Origin: Candidatus Gastranaerophilales bacterium | GTDB lineage: Bacteria; Cyanobacteriota; Vampirovibrionia; Gastranaerophilales; Gastranaerophilaceae | Direction: 5' to 3' | Assembly: GCA_900752845.1 (NCBI GenBank) | Contig: CAADWU010000145.1 | Location: forward strand, 1 to 33,873 | Length of the DNA: 33,873 nucleotides | Shown: piece by piece, positions 6,637-15,061 of the stretch | Position numbering within the stretch: the stretch's first letter is position 1 | How the letters are laid out: every line of letters begins with the position of its first letter | Notes under the pieces: generated by a model | The model's database searches: none | Told to the model about the DNA's origin: nothing | The model's input: only the letters and a program-made list of their open reading frames with translations | Made by a program: the position numbers and the translations under genes

Positions 6637-6996
6637 TTATTTTTGAAATTCTTCAACAAAAGCTTTTCCTACAGCAAGAGCTCTTAATTCAGGATTTTCA
6701 AGACCTGCTGCTTCAAATCTTTTTTCGGCAAGTTCGGCAACATCCATAGCTTGCTTAGCAAGTTCAGGATTAGCAGCAAAAACTTTAATATCATTTTCAA
6801 GATTATCAACTTTTACAGCTGAACGGTCTGCCGGATTTTCAGGAATTTCTTTAATCTCTTTAGTCTGCATTTCAGAAGAAGCAGCCGGTTTTAAATCTTG
6901 AACAGCTTCTGTTTTTACCTGTTCAACTTTTTGTGCCTGTGATTGTGTTTGTGGCGGAATGCTTTGACCTTGCGAGTTTTTAGGGATTTCGTTCAT
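6637..6996 (-). CDS. Hypothetical protein with disordered Gln-rich N terminus
   Basis: A 119-aa protein. Residues 1-65 are polar, Gln/Pro/Glu-rich and likely disordered (SQGQSIPPQTQSQAQK). The last 50 residues form amphipathic helices rich in Ala/Glu (NPELAKQAMDVAELAEKR, then ENPELRALAVGKAFVEEF). There is no signal peptide or membrane segment. The ATG at 6996 is preferred over a GTG at 7002 because AGAGGA lies 7 nt upstream of it. Family not recognised. The 246-bp gap to the right (7003-7248) is very AT-rich; I see no clear element in it. Confidence 0.7.
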   Translation of the reverse strand: MNEIPKNSQGQSIPPQTQSQAQKVEQVKTEAVQDLKPAASSEMQTKEIKEIPENPADRSAVKVDNLENDIKVFAANPELAKQAMDVAELAEKRFEAAGLENPELRALAVGKAFVEEFQK

Positions 6997-7248
6997 AGTC
7001 ACATCCTCTTTTCTTTTTCGGGGTTACGGCAACTAACCATAACTTTTGTTGTATACTCTATATTCTCGTTTAATGCTTTAAAACATGAAATGATTTTTTT
7101 TTGCTAGTTTGTTAAAAAATAATTACAAAAATTAATATATAACCTTTCTTTACAAACTTTTTATGCTATATTTATAAATAATAACACATTTTGTATAAAT
7201 ATATATACATTATATAAAGTATACAACATTAAGGGAAGTAATGCAATA

Positions 7249-8373
7249 ATGAATTTTACTAATATTTTTAGTAACATAAATCCTAAAGAAGTTTTAAAAA
7301 ACCTTCCTGATGCCGTTTTTGTCATTGAAGCAGACGGTAAAATTGTTTGGGTTAACGACAAAGCTTCCATTATTTTTGAAGCAAAAGCAAATTTATTAAA
7401 AGGATTATATTTTGATGAAGTTGTCGCTAACGGATTGGCACTTGCAGAACAGTCATATTCCCGAAGAAATTCTGTTGTAACGGGTGCTTTTACTCCTGAA
7501 GGTAAAGAATTTTTTATAGAAATGAACGTTAAAAAATTTGTAGAGCAGTATTTTATTACCATCAGGGATGTCACAGCAATGACAAATGTGTTAACAATTG
7601 CCGAAAGAACAGGTCGTTTAAATAAAGAAAAAAATGTAATGTTTGTTAAGCTTTCTAATGAAATTAAATCGCCTATACAGTCAATTATGGGCTTTTCACA
7701 GGCTTTGATTGACGGTCTTGGAGGTGAGATTACAGACAAACAAAACAAATATGTAAAAATTATAAATAAAAACGCTACTGAATTATTATATTTTATGGAT
7801 AAGTTCCTTGAGTTTGCACAGGCAGAGTCTTCGCTGTTTTCTGCCGATAACCAGACTTTTGACCTTATAAACGCAATTCAGCTTGTCTTAAAAAATAACG
7901 AAACAGCAATTAACGAAAAAAATCTTACAATCAACATTGATTTTGAAAATCTGATTAAGAAAACCATATATAGTGATGAAACAGCTGTAAAACGGATTTT
8001 GCAGAATATCCTTGAAACATCAATAAAATTGACAGATGTGGGCAGTATTACCATAAAAGCAGACAACCCTGAGATGGAGTTGGTTGAAAAAAGCGGAGTG
8101 AAAATCGTATCTCCTGCCGAGAGCCAATCATATATCAGAATTGCAGTTACCGATACAGGTATGGGACTGGCAGAATCTGAACTTGAGGGAATATTTGAAC
8201 CTTATACACAGTTAGATAAATCCAATAAAAAAACGATTGTAAGATCAATTACACTCGGTATTGCATATACAATCGTAAAACGTATGGGCGGGGCTATTTG
8301 GGTTGAATCAGAAGTTATGAAAGGTTCTACATTCTATATTATTTTACCTGTAGAAAAGGATGCTAACGCTTAA
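7249..8373 (+). CDS. PAS / histidine-kinase-like protein lacking the phospho-acceptor His
   Basis: A 374-aa soluble protein. Residues 14-105 form a PAS domain (LPDAVFVIEADGKIVWVNDKA), 125-195 a HisKA-like dimerisation helix pair, and 205-367 a HATPase_c domain. The DHp motif, normally SHE[LI]RTP, reads SNEIKSP, so Asn137 stands where the phosphorylated His should be (codon AAT). The N-box is also altered: QNILETSIK has Thr257 at the second conserved Asn. The G1 box DTGMG (302-306) is intact; the G2 region (TLGIAYTIV) is partly degenerate. I infer a pseudokinase or signalling adaptor rather than an active autokinase. No response regulator is adjacent. Its TAA shares an A with the ATG of the ABC ATPase gene, so the two are translationally coupled. 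Confidence 0.85.
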   Translation: MNFTNIFSNINPKEVLKNLPDAVFVIEADGKIVWVNDKASIIFEAKANLLKGLYFDEVVANGLALAEQSYSRRNSVVTGAFTPEGKEFFIEMNVKKFVEQYFITIRDVTAMTNVLTIAERTGRLNKEKNVMFVKLSNEIKSPIQSIMGFSQALIDGLGGEITDKQNKYVKIINKNATELLYFMDKFLEFAQAESSLFSADNQTFDLINAIQLVLKNNETAINEKNLTINIDFENLIKKTIYSDETAVKRILQNILETSIKLTDVGSITIKADNPEMELVEKSGVKIVSPAESQSYIRIAVTDTGMGLAESELEGIFEPYTQLDKSNKKTIVRSITLGIAYTIVKRMGGAIWVESEVMKGSTFYIILPVEKDANA

Positions 8374-9374
8374 TGAGCAGTGTTGTTTTAAAAAATGTTA
8401 CTAAAATTTATGACAAAAAAAAGGTTATCGACGATGTTGATTTAACCATCGAAGACAAAGAATTTATTGTCCTTGTTGGTGCATCAGGCTGCGGCAAATC
8501 AACCCTTTTAAGAATGATTGCAGGACTTGAAGATATTACAGGCGGTGAAATTTTTATCGGAGATAAGAAAGTTAACGATGTTCAGCCAAAAGACCGTGAT
8601 ATTGCTTTTGTTTTTCAAAGCTATGCGCTTTATCCGCATATGACTGTTAGAGAAAACATTGCTTTCGGGCTTAAAATGCGTAAAATTGATAAAGCAACTA
8701 TTGAAAAAAAAGTTCAGGAAGCTGCTGAAATTTTGGATTTAGGCGAATATTTGGACAGAAAACCAAAACAACTTTCAGGAGGTCAAAGACAGCGTGTAGC
8801 TTTGGGACGTGCAATTGTGAGAAATCCTAAAGTGTTTTTAATGGATGAACCTCTATCAAATCTTGATGCAAAATTACGTGTTCAAATGCGTTCTGAAATA
8901 AAAAAACTTCACGAAAAATTGCAGACAACATTTATCTACGTAACTCATGACCAAACCGAAGCATTAACAATGGGTGATAGAATTGTTGTACTTGATAAAG
9001 GCAAAATCCAGCAGGTCGACAGCCCTGAAGAAATTTATAATAACCCTGCAAACACTTTTGTTGCTGGATTTGTCGGTTCCCCTCAAATGAATTTTATAGA
9101 CAGCAAAGATTTTCCATTCGACACAAACGGTGATGTAATAATCGGTGTAAGACCTGAAAAAATGATTTGCGGCGGAAGCATAAAATTAACAGTAAACATT
9201 GAAATATCAGAGCTTTTGGGAAGCGAAAAAATCGCCTACTTTAATATAGGCGATAAAAAATGTTCTGCTAAACTTCCGGCTGATTATAACATTGGAAAAA
9301 CTCTTGAATTAAGCATAAACCCACAGGACTTATACTTCTTTAATAAAGAAGACGGTAAAAGAATTTATAAATAG
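8373..9374 (+). CDS. MalK/UgpC/MsmX-type sugar ABC transporter ATPase
   Basis: A 333-aa cytoplasmic ATPase that powers uptake of carbohydrates through a CUT1-type permease. Seen: Walker A GASGCGKST (36-44), Q-loop Gln82, signature LSGGQRQR (134-141), Walker B VFLMDEP (154-160), switch His192, and a C-terminal OB/TOBE regulatory domain (VIIGVRPEKM) of the MalK subfamily, slightly short. No binding protein or permease gene lies nearby, as is typical of stand-alone shared ATPases such as MsmX. Its start overlaps the stop of the kinase-like gene (TAATG), an unusual partner for a transporter ATPase. Confidence 0.92.
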   Translation: MSSVVLKNVTKIYDKKKVIDDVDLTIEDKEFIVLVGASGCGKSTLLRMIAGLEDITGGEIFIGDKKVNDVQPKDRDIAFVFQSYALYPHMTVRENIAFGLKMRKIDKATIEKKVQEAAEILDLGEYLDRKPKQLSGGQRQRVALGRAIVRNPKVFLMDEPLSNLDAKLRVQMRSEIKKLHEKLQTTFIYVTHDQTEALTMGDRIVVLDKGKIQQVDSPEEIYNNPANTFVAGFVGSPQMNFIDSKDFPFDTNGDVIIGVRPEKMICGGSIKLTVNIEISELLGSEKIAYFNIGDKKCSAKLPADYNIGKTLELSINPQDLYFFNKEDGKRIYK

Positions 9375-9538
9375 TTATCATCGTCATTTCTGCAATCTTC
9401 TTCCACCCAGACTATTGTTATGTTAATAGGCTGAGCAAACGGATTTGACATACGTATACCGGAAAAAGTGTTTTGCGCTATTGAATCGTAAAACTTAATT
9501 TTTTCAGATAATTTTTTAGTATAATCTAACAAGTTCAT
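9365..9538 (-). CDS. Small ORF, 57 aa, convergent with the ABC ATPase gene
   Basis: On the minus strand an ATG at 9538 opens 57 codons to TAA at 9367-9365. AGGGA lies about 8 nt upstream of the ATG. The product begins MNLLDYTKKLSEKIKFYD, contains NPFAQPINITIVWVEEDC, and ends in an Asp/Asn-rich tail. It overlaps the 3' end of the ABC ATPase gene by 10 bases. No signal peptide or membrane helix. It fills most of the 318-bp gap after the transporter gene. Family not recognised; coding status rests on the SD, the length and a normal amino acid composition. Confidence 0.5.
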   Translation of the reverse strand: MNLLDYTKKLSEKIKFYDSIAQNTFSGIRMSNPFAQPINITIVWVEEDCRNDDDNYL

Positions 9539-9589
9539 ATTTCAATTCCCTACTACTACATAATCTATTATCATGTTTTTTGTGCCGGG

Positions 9590-9687
9590 TATAATCCGAG
9601 TAAAGTAGTATATTTAAAAATTTTTAATAGTTATATAGGCTAATATCTAAAGTCGATAATCCTCCATAAAATAGCTTTAAAAGGAGG
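9590..9687 (+). promoter_or_regulatory. Rubrerythrin leader: -10 box and possible SD-sequestering hairpin
   Basis: TATAAT at 9590-9595 is a clear -10 box with no good -35. The leader of about 90 nt ends in a strong SD, AAGGAGG (9681-9687), before the ATG at 9693. CCTCC at 9661-9665 is an exact complement of GGAGG 9683-9687 and could cover the SD in a 5-bp GC-rich stem with a 17-nt loop. Confidence 0.4.
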
Positions 9688-9692
9688 TTTAT

Positions 9693-10271
9693 ATGTCAGA
9701 AAACAAGTTAAGAGGCACACAAACAGAACAAAATCTTATAAACGCATTTGCAGGTGAATCACAGGCGAGAAACAGATATACTTATTTTGCCAAACAAGCT
9801 AAAAAAGACGGTTATGAACAAATAGCCGCAATATTTCTTGAAACAGCAGAAAATGAAAAAGAACACGCAAAACTGTTCTACGAATACATAGGCGACACAA
9901 AAGGCCATGTTAACGGAACTTATCCTTTCGAACTCGGCACCACAGAAGAAAACCTTGAAAGTGCAGCAGCAGGTGAAAATGAAGAATGGGCAATACTTTA
10001 TGCTGAAGGTGAAAGAATTGCAAGAGAAGAAGGTTTTGAAGATGTAGCAAATACATTTCATTACGTAATTGATGCTGAAAAACATCACGAAAGAAGATAT
10101 TTAAAACTTTTAGAAAACGTTAAAAACAAAACTGTTTTCGAAAAGGATTACGAAACAGACTGGATGTGCAGAGAATGCGGTTACATTCATCACGGCAAAT
10201 CCGCTCCTAATAAATGTCCTAACTGCCACCATCCTCAAAGCTATTTTCAGGTGCTTTGTGAAAATTATTAA
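9693..10271 (+). CDS. rbr: Rubrerythrin
   Basis: A 192-aa cytoplasmic non-haem iron protein that reduces hydrogen peroxide in anaerobes. The N-terminal ferritin-like domain holds the di-iron ligands: Glu22 (AGES), Glu55-His58 (ENEKEH), a Glu in GENEEW near 95-98, and Glu129-His132 (DAEKHH). The C-terminal rubredoxin domain has C159xxC162 (MCREC) and C175xxC178 (CPNC). Length and domain order are canonical. It starts with an excellent SD (AAAAGGAGG, 5-nt spacer) that may be partly masked by an upstream CCTCC. It stands alone, with its own promoter, and supports an anaerobic or microaerophilic lifestyle. Confidence 0.97.
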   Translation: MSENKLRGTQTEQNLINAFAGESQARNRYTYFAKQAKKDGYEQIAAIFLETAENEKEHAKLFYEYIGDTKGHVNGTYPFELGTTEENLESAAAGENEEWAILYAEGERIAREEGFEDVANTFHYVIDAEKHHERRYLKLLENVKNKTVFEKDYETDWMCRECGYIHHGKSAPNKCPNCHHPQSYFQVLCENY

Positions 10272-10318
10272 CAATGTAACATTTTGCCAAAATCCTTTTT
10301 TTTTAACGATATTAATCG

Positions 10319-10324
10319 TATAAT
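10319..10324 (+). promoter_or_regulatory. -10 box of the AsmA-like gene, predicting a near-leaderless mRNA
   Basis: A perfect TATAAT ends 10 nt before the ATG at 10335, so the leader would be about 4 nt. No Shine-Dalgarno is present. No convincing -35 element is seen in the T-rich stretch upstream. Confidence 0.5.
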
Positions 10325-10334
10325 CTAATTGGAT

Positions 10335-13300
10335 ATGGGTAGGAATTTAAAACTTTTAATAACTACATTTTCATTAACGGTTTTGTACGGGATTTACTAT
10401 TGGGGAATTCCTGCTATTGTCAATATTCCTTCAAGAACTGATTTTATAGAAAAAACTGTTCTTAAAGAAACAGGTTACAAAGTATCTCTTACAAATCCGT
10501 CTGTGAAAATGGGACTTTTACCTGCTGTATGGATTAAAGCCGATAATTTTGCCGTACTAAACGACGATAATTCAAAAGCTTTAAATATAAATAATCCGTA
10601 TATCAGTGTAAAATTACTGCCTTTAATCTTCAAAAATATTGATATTAAACATCTTTCGGCAGACAGTATCAACGCAAATCTTATTTTTACAAAAGATTCA
10701 AAGCTTATGCTCGGTCAATATCTTCTGACCACACCGCCCAAAAGCCAGTTGAAGCTTAAACATGCTGTGGTTAAAATCGGCGATTACAATGTAAATCTTG
10801 ATGATAAACTGCAAAATAAAAAAATAAATCTTGACGGCAAATATTTAAACGTTAATAACTTTATTGAAAACAAACACGTTGATTTATCAACCATTGCAGA
10901 ACTTACTGCCGGAAATAAAAAAGCTTATATTCAAGCGGATATTGACTTAAAGCTTCCTTTAAACAGAATTTCAGATGACCAGCTTGAAGTTTCAGGACAT
11001 GTGATAAATTTGGATTTATCAGATTTTTCACCGTATGCAAAGGCTATTTCCAAAGATGAGATTAAATCTCTTTCAGGCATTGTTAACATTACTGCAAATA
11101 CTGCACTGACAGCTGATAACCATAAACAGGTCAAAACAAAGCTTATTGTAAAAAACCTCGGAATACTTAAAGATGATATTGCTTCATCAATTCATTGCAA
11201 AGATAAACTTGTAATTAAAACCGATATAAATACCATTAAAAACGGCATTGAAATTAATGAAATGAAAATCACAGGAAAAGGTATAAGTGCTTTTTCTTCC
11301 GGAAAAGTAACAAGATTAAATGCCAAAATACCTACTGTCGATTTAAAAGTAAATATTAATAAATCTCGTGCTGAAAATATTATTTCAATTTTGCCCGGCG
11401 AACCTGATTTATCACCTGATATAGACTTATTGTTATTGAAACAAACCGGCTTCTGGGGGGATGTTATGGGCAATCTGGAAGTAAAAGGCAAAGCTGATTA
11501 CCCTAATGTATACGGAAACATACTTGTATCAAATGCTTATGTATTAAAACCTATCCCTAATGCTGAAAAAGCTATTATTAAACTTTCATACACAGGCGAT
11601 AAAATGAATCTTGATGTTACCGTTCCGACAGGGGGCAATCAGGCTGTCTATGTGAAAGGTCCTGTTAATCTTGATAAAGACCGAAATGCTGAATTAAATA
11701 TTACCAGCACTGATAGAGTTGATTTAAAAACAGCACAAATTGTCTTGAATCCTTTACATGATATTCTCCATTTTGATATTGGTCCTGTACCTGTTATGGA
11801 TATAAACGGAAAAGGCGGAATAAATCTATATGTTACAGGCAACAAGAAAAATCCTCATGGGTGGGGTAAATTTTGGTTTGAGGATGCTAAAGTATCATTT
11901 ATTGATATTAAAAATATGACTTTAACAAACGGCTCAGGGGTTCTGGAATTTAATAACCAGGATACTGTATTCAAAACCAATTCTGCAAAATTAAACGGCA
12001 AACCTATAACAGTAAACGGTACCTGCTCTCTTTTAGGCAACCTTAATTTTAACGTTCTCACAAACGGACAAGACATTGAAAATCTTTTGAAAATTGTTAA
12101 AACTTCACCGATGCTTGCAGATATACAAAAACTTCTTGAAACTGTTGAAAACGGCAAAGGACCTGTAAACTTTAAATTAAACCTTACCGGTCAGGTAAAA
12201 GATCCTAAAGATATTGTTTTTAATAAAAATTTATTTGCAAAAGGTAATATTGATTTATTTTCAAATACAATTAAAATAAAAGGAATGCCTGTTGCAATCA
12301 GCCAAACTTCAGGTAATATAAAGTTCGATAATCTTAATGCCGACTTTAATCTTACATCTAACCTTAATAAATCGCAGCTTAACATTGACGGAAAAATTAA
12401 AGATTTATTTGCTAATGTAAAAGTGGTTTCAAATAAATTTAATCTTGGCGATGGCATGAAAACGCTTCCCCCGAATACCGCTGTTCCTTATCAAAATGAT
12501 ATTTCGAGCATAAACACAAGCTTCATCGCTAAATATAACGGAAGCATCGAAAATATTGATTATAACAAACTGAATTTAAAAGGAAAAATTTATTCAAATA
12601 AAGGTGCTAAAAGTAATTTAATAGTGGATAACAGCTCTTTTGAACTGGCTAACTCCTACTTTAAACTGCCTATGCTTAAGGGTACATTTAAAAACAGTCC
12701 TTTTAATATAACAGCTTTTGTTAATGATGCATTTTCGCAAGACAGAATTGTAAACGGAAACTGCAAAATTAATTCTCTGGACTTAAACTTAATAAATGAC
12801 AGTGCAGTTCAAATTCTGCTTCCTCCTGAAACTGTAAAAGAACTGAAAAATATCGACTTTTTAAAAGGCAAAGTAAATCTAAGCGCAAGAATAAGAAACA
12901 ACAGTTTAAATGCATATACAGTGCTTGATGACATCAGTCTGGTTTACAAACCTAAACATATGAAAATAACAATCAACAGCGGAAATATGTTCCTTAAAAA
13001 TGATTTGCTTAACCTTAATAAAATTAATGCACAGCTGGGTAAAATGCCACTGTTTATTGACGGAAAAATTGCAAACGTGCAAAAAAATCCTGACTTAAAC
13101 CTCTACATCAATGCAAAACCTAATCAGGAATTCTTTGACCAATTCTTTAATAACAATGCACTTTACCCAATAAAATTGAAGGGTGATGCAATTTTATCGA
13201 CAAAAGCATCAGGTACTTTGGACAATCTGAATACAAAATCCGAACTAAAACTTCAGGAAAATTCAAGCCTTTATTACATGGGCGCATCTATAGGCGATAT

Positions 13301-14786
13301 TGAAAACCCTGTCAGAATTACTGTTGATAATACTTACACACCTGACAGAATAAGGATTAATAATCTACAATATGATAAAATTATCCTTTCACAAAATAAT
13401 AAACCTTTTGTCACTCCACAGCTTAACGCATCAGGTACAATGCAACTTTTAAGCGACAATAACGTCGGATTTAACAACTTCAAAATTAAAACCCAAAGTC
13501 CTACTGATGCAAAAATATTTAACATAATTTTTAGAAAACCGTTTATGAAACAGGGAGTATTTACATCTGATCTGGTTCTTAACGGAACTTCTATAAGTCC
13601 GAGAATAAAAGGAAAACTTGATATTACAAGTATTGATATACCATTCTTTGATTCAACAATCAGAGATGTTAATTTAGATTTTAAAAATGATAAGATAGTT
13701 ATAACAAGCCGTGGGACAGTACTTACAAACGATGTTCATCTTGATGCGGTTATGAAAAATAAATTAACTCCGCCTTATATAATCGAAGATATAAACGTAA
13801 AACTTGCAGATTTAAACATAAATAAAATTACCGATACTTTAAGGGATATTGAAGCGGAAGCAACCAGAAATCCTTCTTTAAGTTCAACTAATATTCAACC
13901 GTTTGATATTTCTCAATTAATTATTCAAAAAGCTGATATTCAGGCGGAAAAAATTAAAGTAAGAAATATTAACGCTGACGATTTTACAGCAAATCTTAAC
14001 TTGAATAAAGACGGCATTGTTGATGTTAATAAATTCAAATTTAACATTGCAGAAGGTTCGGTTGTAGGTAACTTTAAACACAACATTAAAAACCACAAAA
14101 CAAATCTTGATATAAATTTAGACAAAGCAAACGCATTAATAATGTCAGAAGCTTTATTCGACTTGAAAGGTCAGGTATACGGCTCTGTTAACGGAAACTT
14201 TAATCTAAGCTGCACAGGCGACACTCAGGAAAACTGTTTTAAAACACTTGCAGGAGAAGGCTCATTTAAGATTGCTGACGGCAGAATGCCAAAACTCGGT
14301 TCTTTGGAGTACCTTCTAAAAGCAGGAAATCTCCTTAGAGGAGGTTTCACAGGCTTGTCTATTAACAGTATAATAGATTTAATTACACCGTTAAAGACAG
14401 GTGATTTTGAAAGTATATCAGGTAATATTCATATTACAGAAGGTATTGCAGACAAAATAAATATCTATTCAAGCGGAAACGATTTGAATATGTATATGAC
14501 AGGTACTTACAATCTTGTAACATCAATTGCAGACATGGAAATCTACGGAAGTTTGTCAAAGAATATCACAACAGTGTTCGGAAAAATTAAAAATGCTTCT
14601 TTGAATACATTATTTAATACAATACCCGGTATCAACGATTCAACAGAAACTTTACTGCTGCAAACAGAAATCGGAAAAATTCCTAACATCAAAAATGCAA
14701 CAGATATTTACCGAATATTTATGGTTGATGTAGACGGTGATATCAACGGTGTGGATTACGTTAGAAGTTTCAAGTGGGTTAAATAG
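10335..14786 (+). CDS. Large AsmA/TamB-like envelope protein
   Basis: A 1484-aa protein with one N-terminal membrane helix (LKLLITTFSLTVLYGIYYWG, residues 4-23) followed by a very long, repetitive beta-rich periplasmic region of short strands with recurring Asn/Lys/Asp turns, and a C-terminal AsmA-like domain around GEGSFKIADGRMPKLGSLEY and NIYSSGNDLNMYMTG. This architecture is that of the AsmA-like group (YhdP, TamB, YdbH), which form hydrophobic grooves thought to carry phospholipids between inner and outer membranes. It implies a diderm cell. The ATG at 10335 is chosen over a TTG at 10329; neither has an SD, and the -10 box lies 10 nt upstream. Assignment to one named member is not possible. 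It is convergent with yidD, 14 bp away. Confidence 0.85.
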   Translation: MGRNLKLLITTFSLTVLYGIYYWGIPAIVNIPSRTDFIEKTVLKETGYKVSLTNPSVKMGLLPAVWIKADNFAVLNDDNSKALNINNPYISVKLLPLIFKNIDIKHLSADSINANLIFTKDSKLMLGQYLLTTPPKSQLKLKHAVVKIGDYNVNLDDKLQNKKINLDGKYLNVNNFIENKHVDLSTIAELTAGNKKAYIQADIDLKLPLNRISDDQLEVSGHVINLDLSDFSPYAKAISKDEIKSLSGIVNITANTALTADNHKQVKTKLIVKNLGILKDDIASSIHCKDKLVIKTDINTIKNGIEINEMKITGKGISAFSSGKVTRLNAKIPTVDLKVNINKSRAENIISILPGEPDLSPDIDLLLLKQTGFWGDVMGNLEVKGKADYPNVYGNILVSNAYVLKPIPNAEKAIIKLSYTGDKMNLDVTVPTGGNQAVYVKGPVNLDKDRNAELNITSTDRVDLKTAQIVLNPLHDILHFDIGPVPVMDINGKGGINLYVTGNKKNPHGWGKFWFEDAKVSFIDIKNMTLTNGSGVLEFNNQDTVFKTNSAKLNGKPITVNGTCSLLGNLNFNVLTNGQDIENLLKIVKTSPMLADIQKLLETVENGKGPVNFKLNLTGQVKDPKDIVFNKNLFAKGNIDLFSNTIKIKGMPVAISQTSGNIKFDNLNADFNLTSNLNKSQLNIDGKIKDLFANVKVVSNKFNLGDGMKTLPPNTAVPYQNDISSINTSFIAKYNGSIENIDYNKLNLKGKIYSNKGAKSNLIVDNSSFELANSYFKLPMLKGTFKNSPFNITAFVNDAFSQDRIVNGNCKINSLDLNLINDSAVQILLPPETVKELKNIDFLKGKVNLSARIRNNSLNAYTVLDDISLVYKPKHMKITINSGNMFLKNDLLNLNKINAQLGKMPLFIDGKIANVQKNPDLNLYINAKPNQEFFDQFFNNNALYPIKLKGDAILSTKASGTLDNLNTKSELKLQENSSLYYMGASIGDIENPVRITVDNTYTPDRIRINNLQYDKIILSQNNKPFVTPQLNASGTMQLLSDNNVGFNNFKIKTQSPTDAKIFNIIFRKPFMKQGVFTSDLVLNGTSISPRIKGKLDITSIDIPFFDSTIRDVNLDFKNDKIVITSRGTVLTNDVHLDAVMKNKLTPPYIIEDINVKLADLNINKITDTLRDIEAEATRNPSLSSTNIQPFDISQLIIQKADIQAEKIKVRNINADDFTANLNLNKDGIVDVNKFKFNIAEGSVVGNFKHNIKNHKTNLDINLDKANALIMSEALFDLKGQVYGSVNGNFNLSCTGDTQENCFKTLAGEGSFKIADGRMPKLGSLEYLLKAGNLLRGGFTGLSINSIIDLITPLKTGDFESISGNIHITEGIADKINIYSSGNDLNMYMTGTYNLVTSIADMEIYGSLSKNITTVFGKIKNASLNTLFNTIPGINDSTETLLLQTEIGKIPNIKNATDIYRIFMVDVDGDINGVDYVRSFKWVK

Positions 14787-14800
14787 GGGAAGTCGTTATT

Positions 14801-15007
14801 TCAAGGCACAGGATCATATCCGCCTTCGTGGTAAGGATGACATTTAGATATTCTCTTAATTCCAAGCCAGCCGCCTTTTATTACTCCGTATTTTTCGATT
14901 GCCTGACGGGTGTATTCCGAACATGTCGGATAGAACCTGCAAACAGCAGGCGTATGTTTTGAAATTTTTTGATAAATTAAAATTAAAAATAAAATAAATT
15001 GTTTCAT
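14801..15007 (-). CDS. yidD: Membrane protein insertion efficiency factor YidD
   Basis: A 68-aa protein of the YidD family, an inner-membrane-associated accessory of the YidC insertase. The whole family pattern is visible: an N-terminal amphipathic helix, YQKISKH, CRFYPTCSEYTRQAIEKYG, GGWLGIKRISKC, then HPYHEGGYDPVP at the C terminus. Length is normal or slightly short. YidD usually lies next to rnpA, rpmH and yidC; here it is 54 bp downstream of flhA on the same strand, so it is probably read through from the flagellar-type operon. No SD is seen. Confidence 0.95.
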   Translation of the reverse strand: MKQFILFLILIYQKISKHTPAVCRFYPTCSEYTRQAIEKYGVIKGGWLGIKRISKCHPYHEGGYDPVP

Positions 15008-15061
15008 ATGTTTATTTAAAAAGTTTTACTAATTTCCTATGGCGGAAACAGCGGCTAGCTC

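Noticed and set aside
7161..7748. 195-codon minus-strand ORF opposite the kinase-like gene
   Set aside because: It lies antisense to an obvious PAS/HK-like gene with normal codon use and its product is Ser/Phe/Thr-rich with no recognisable motif; a shadow frame.
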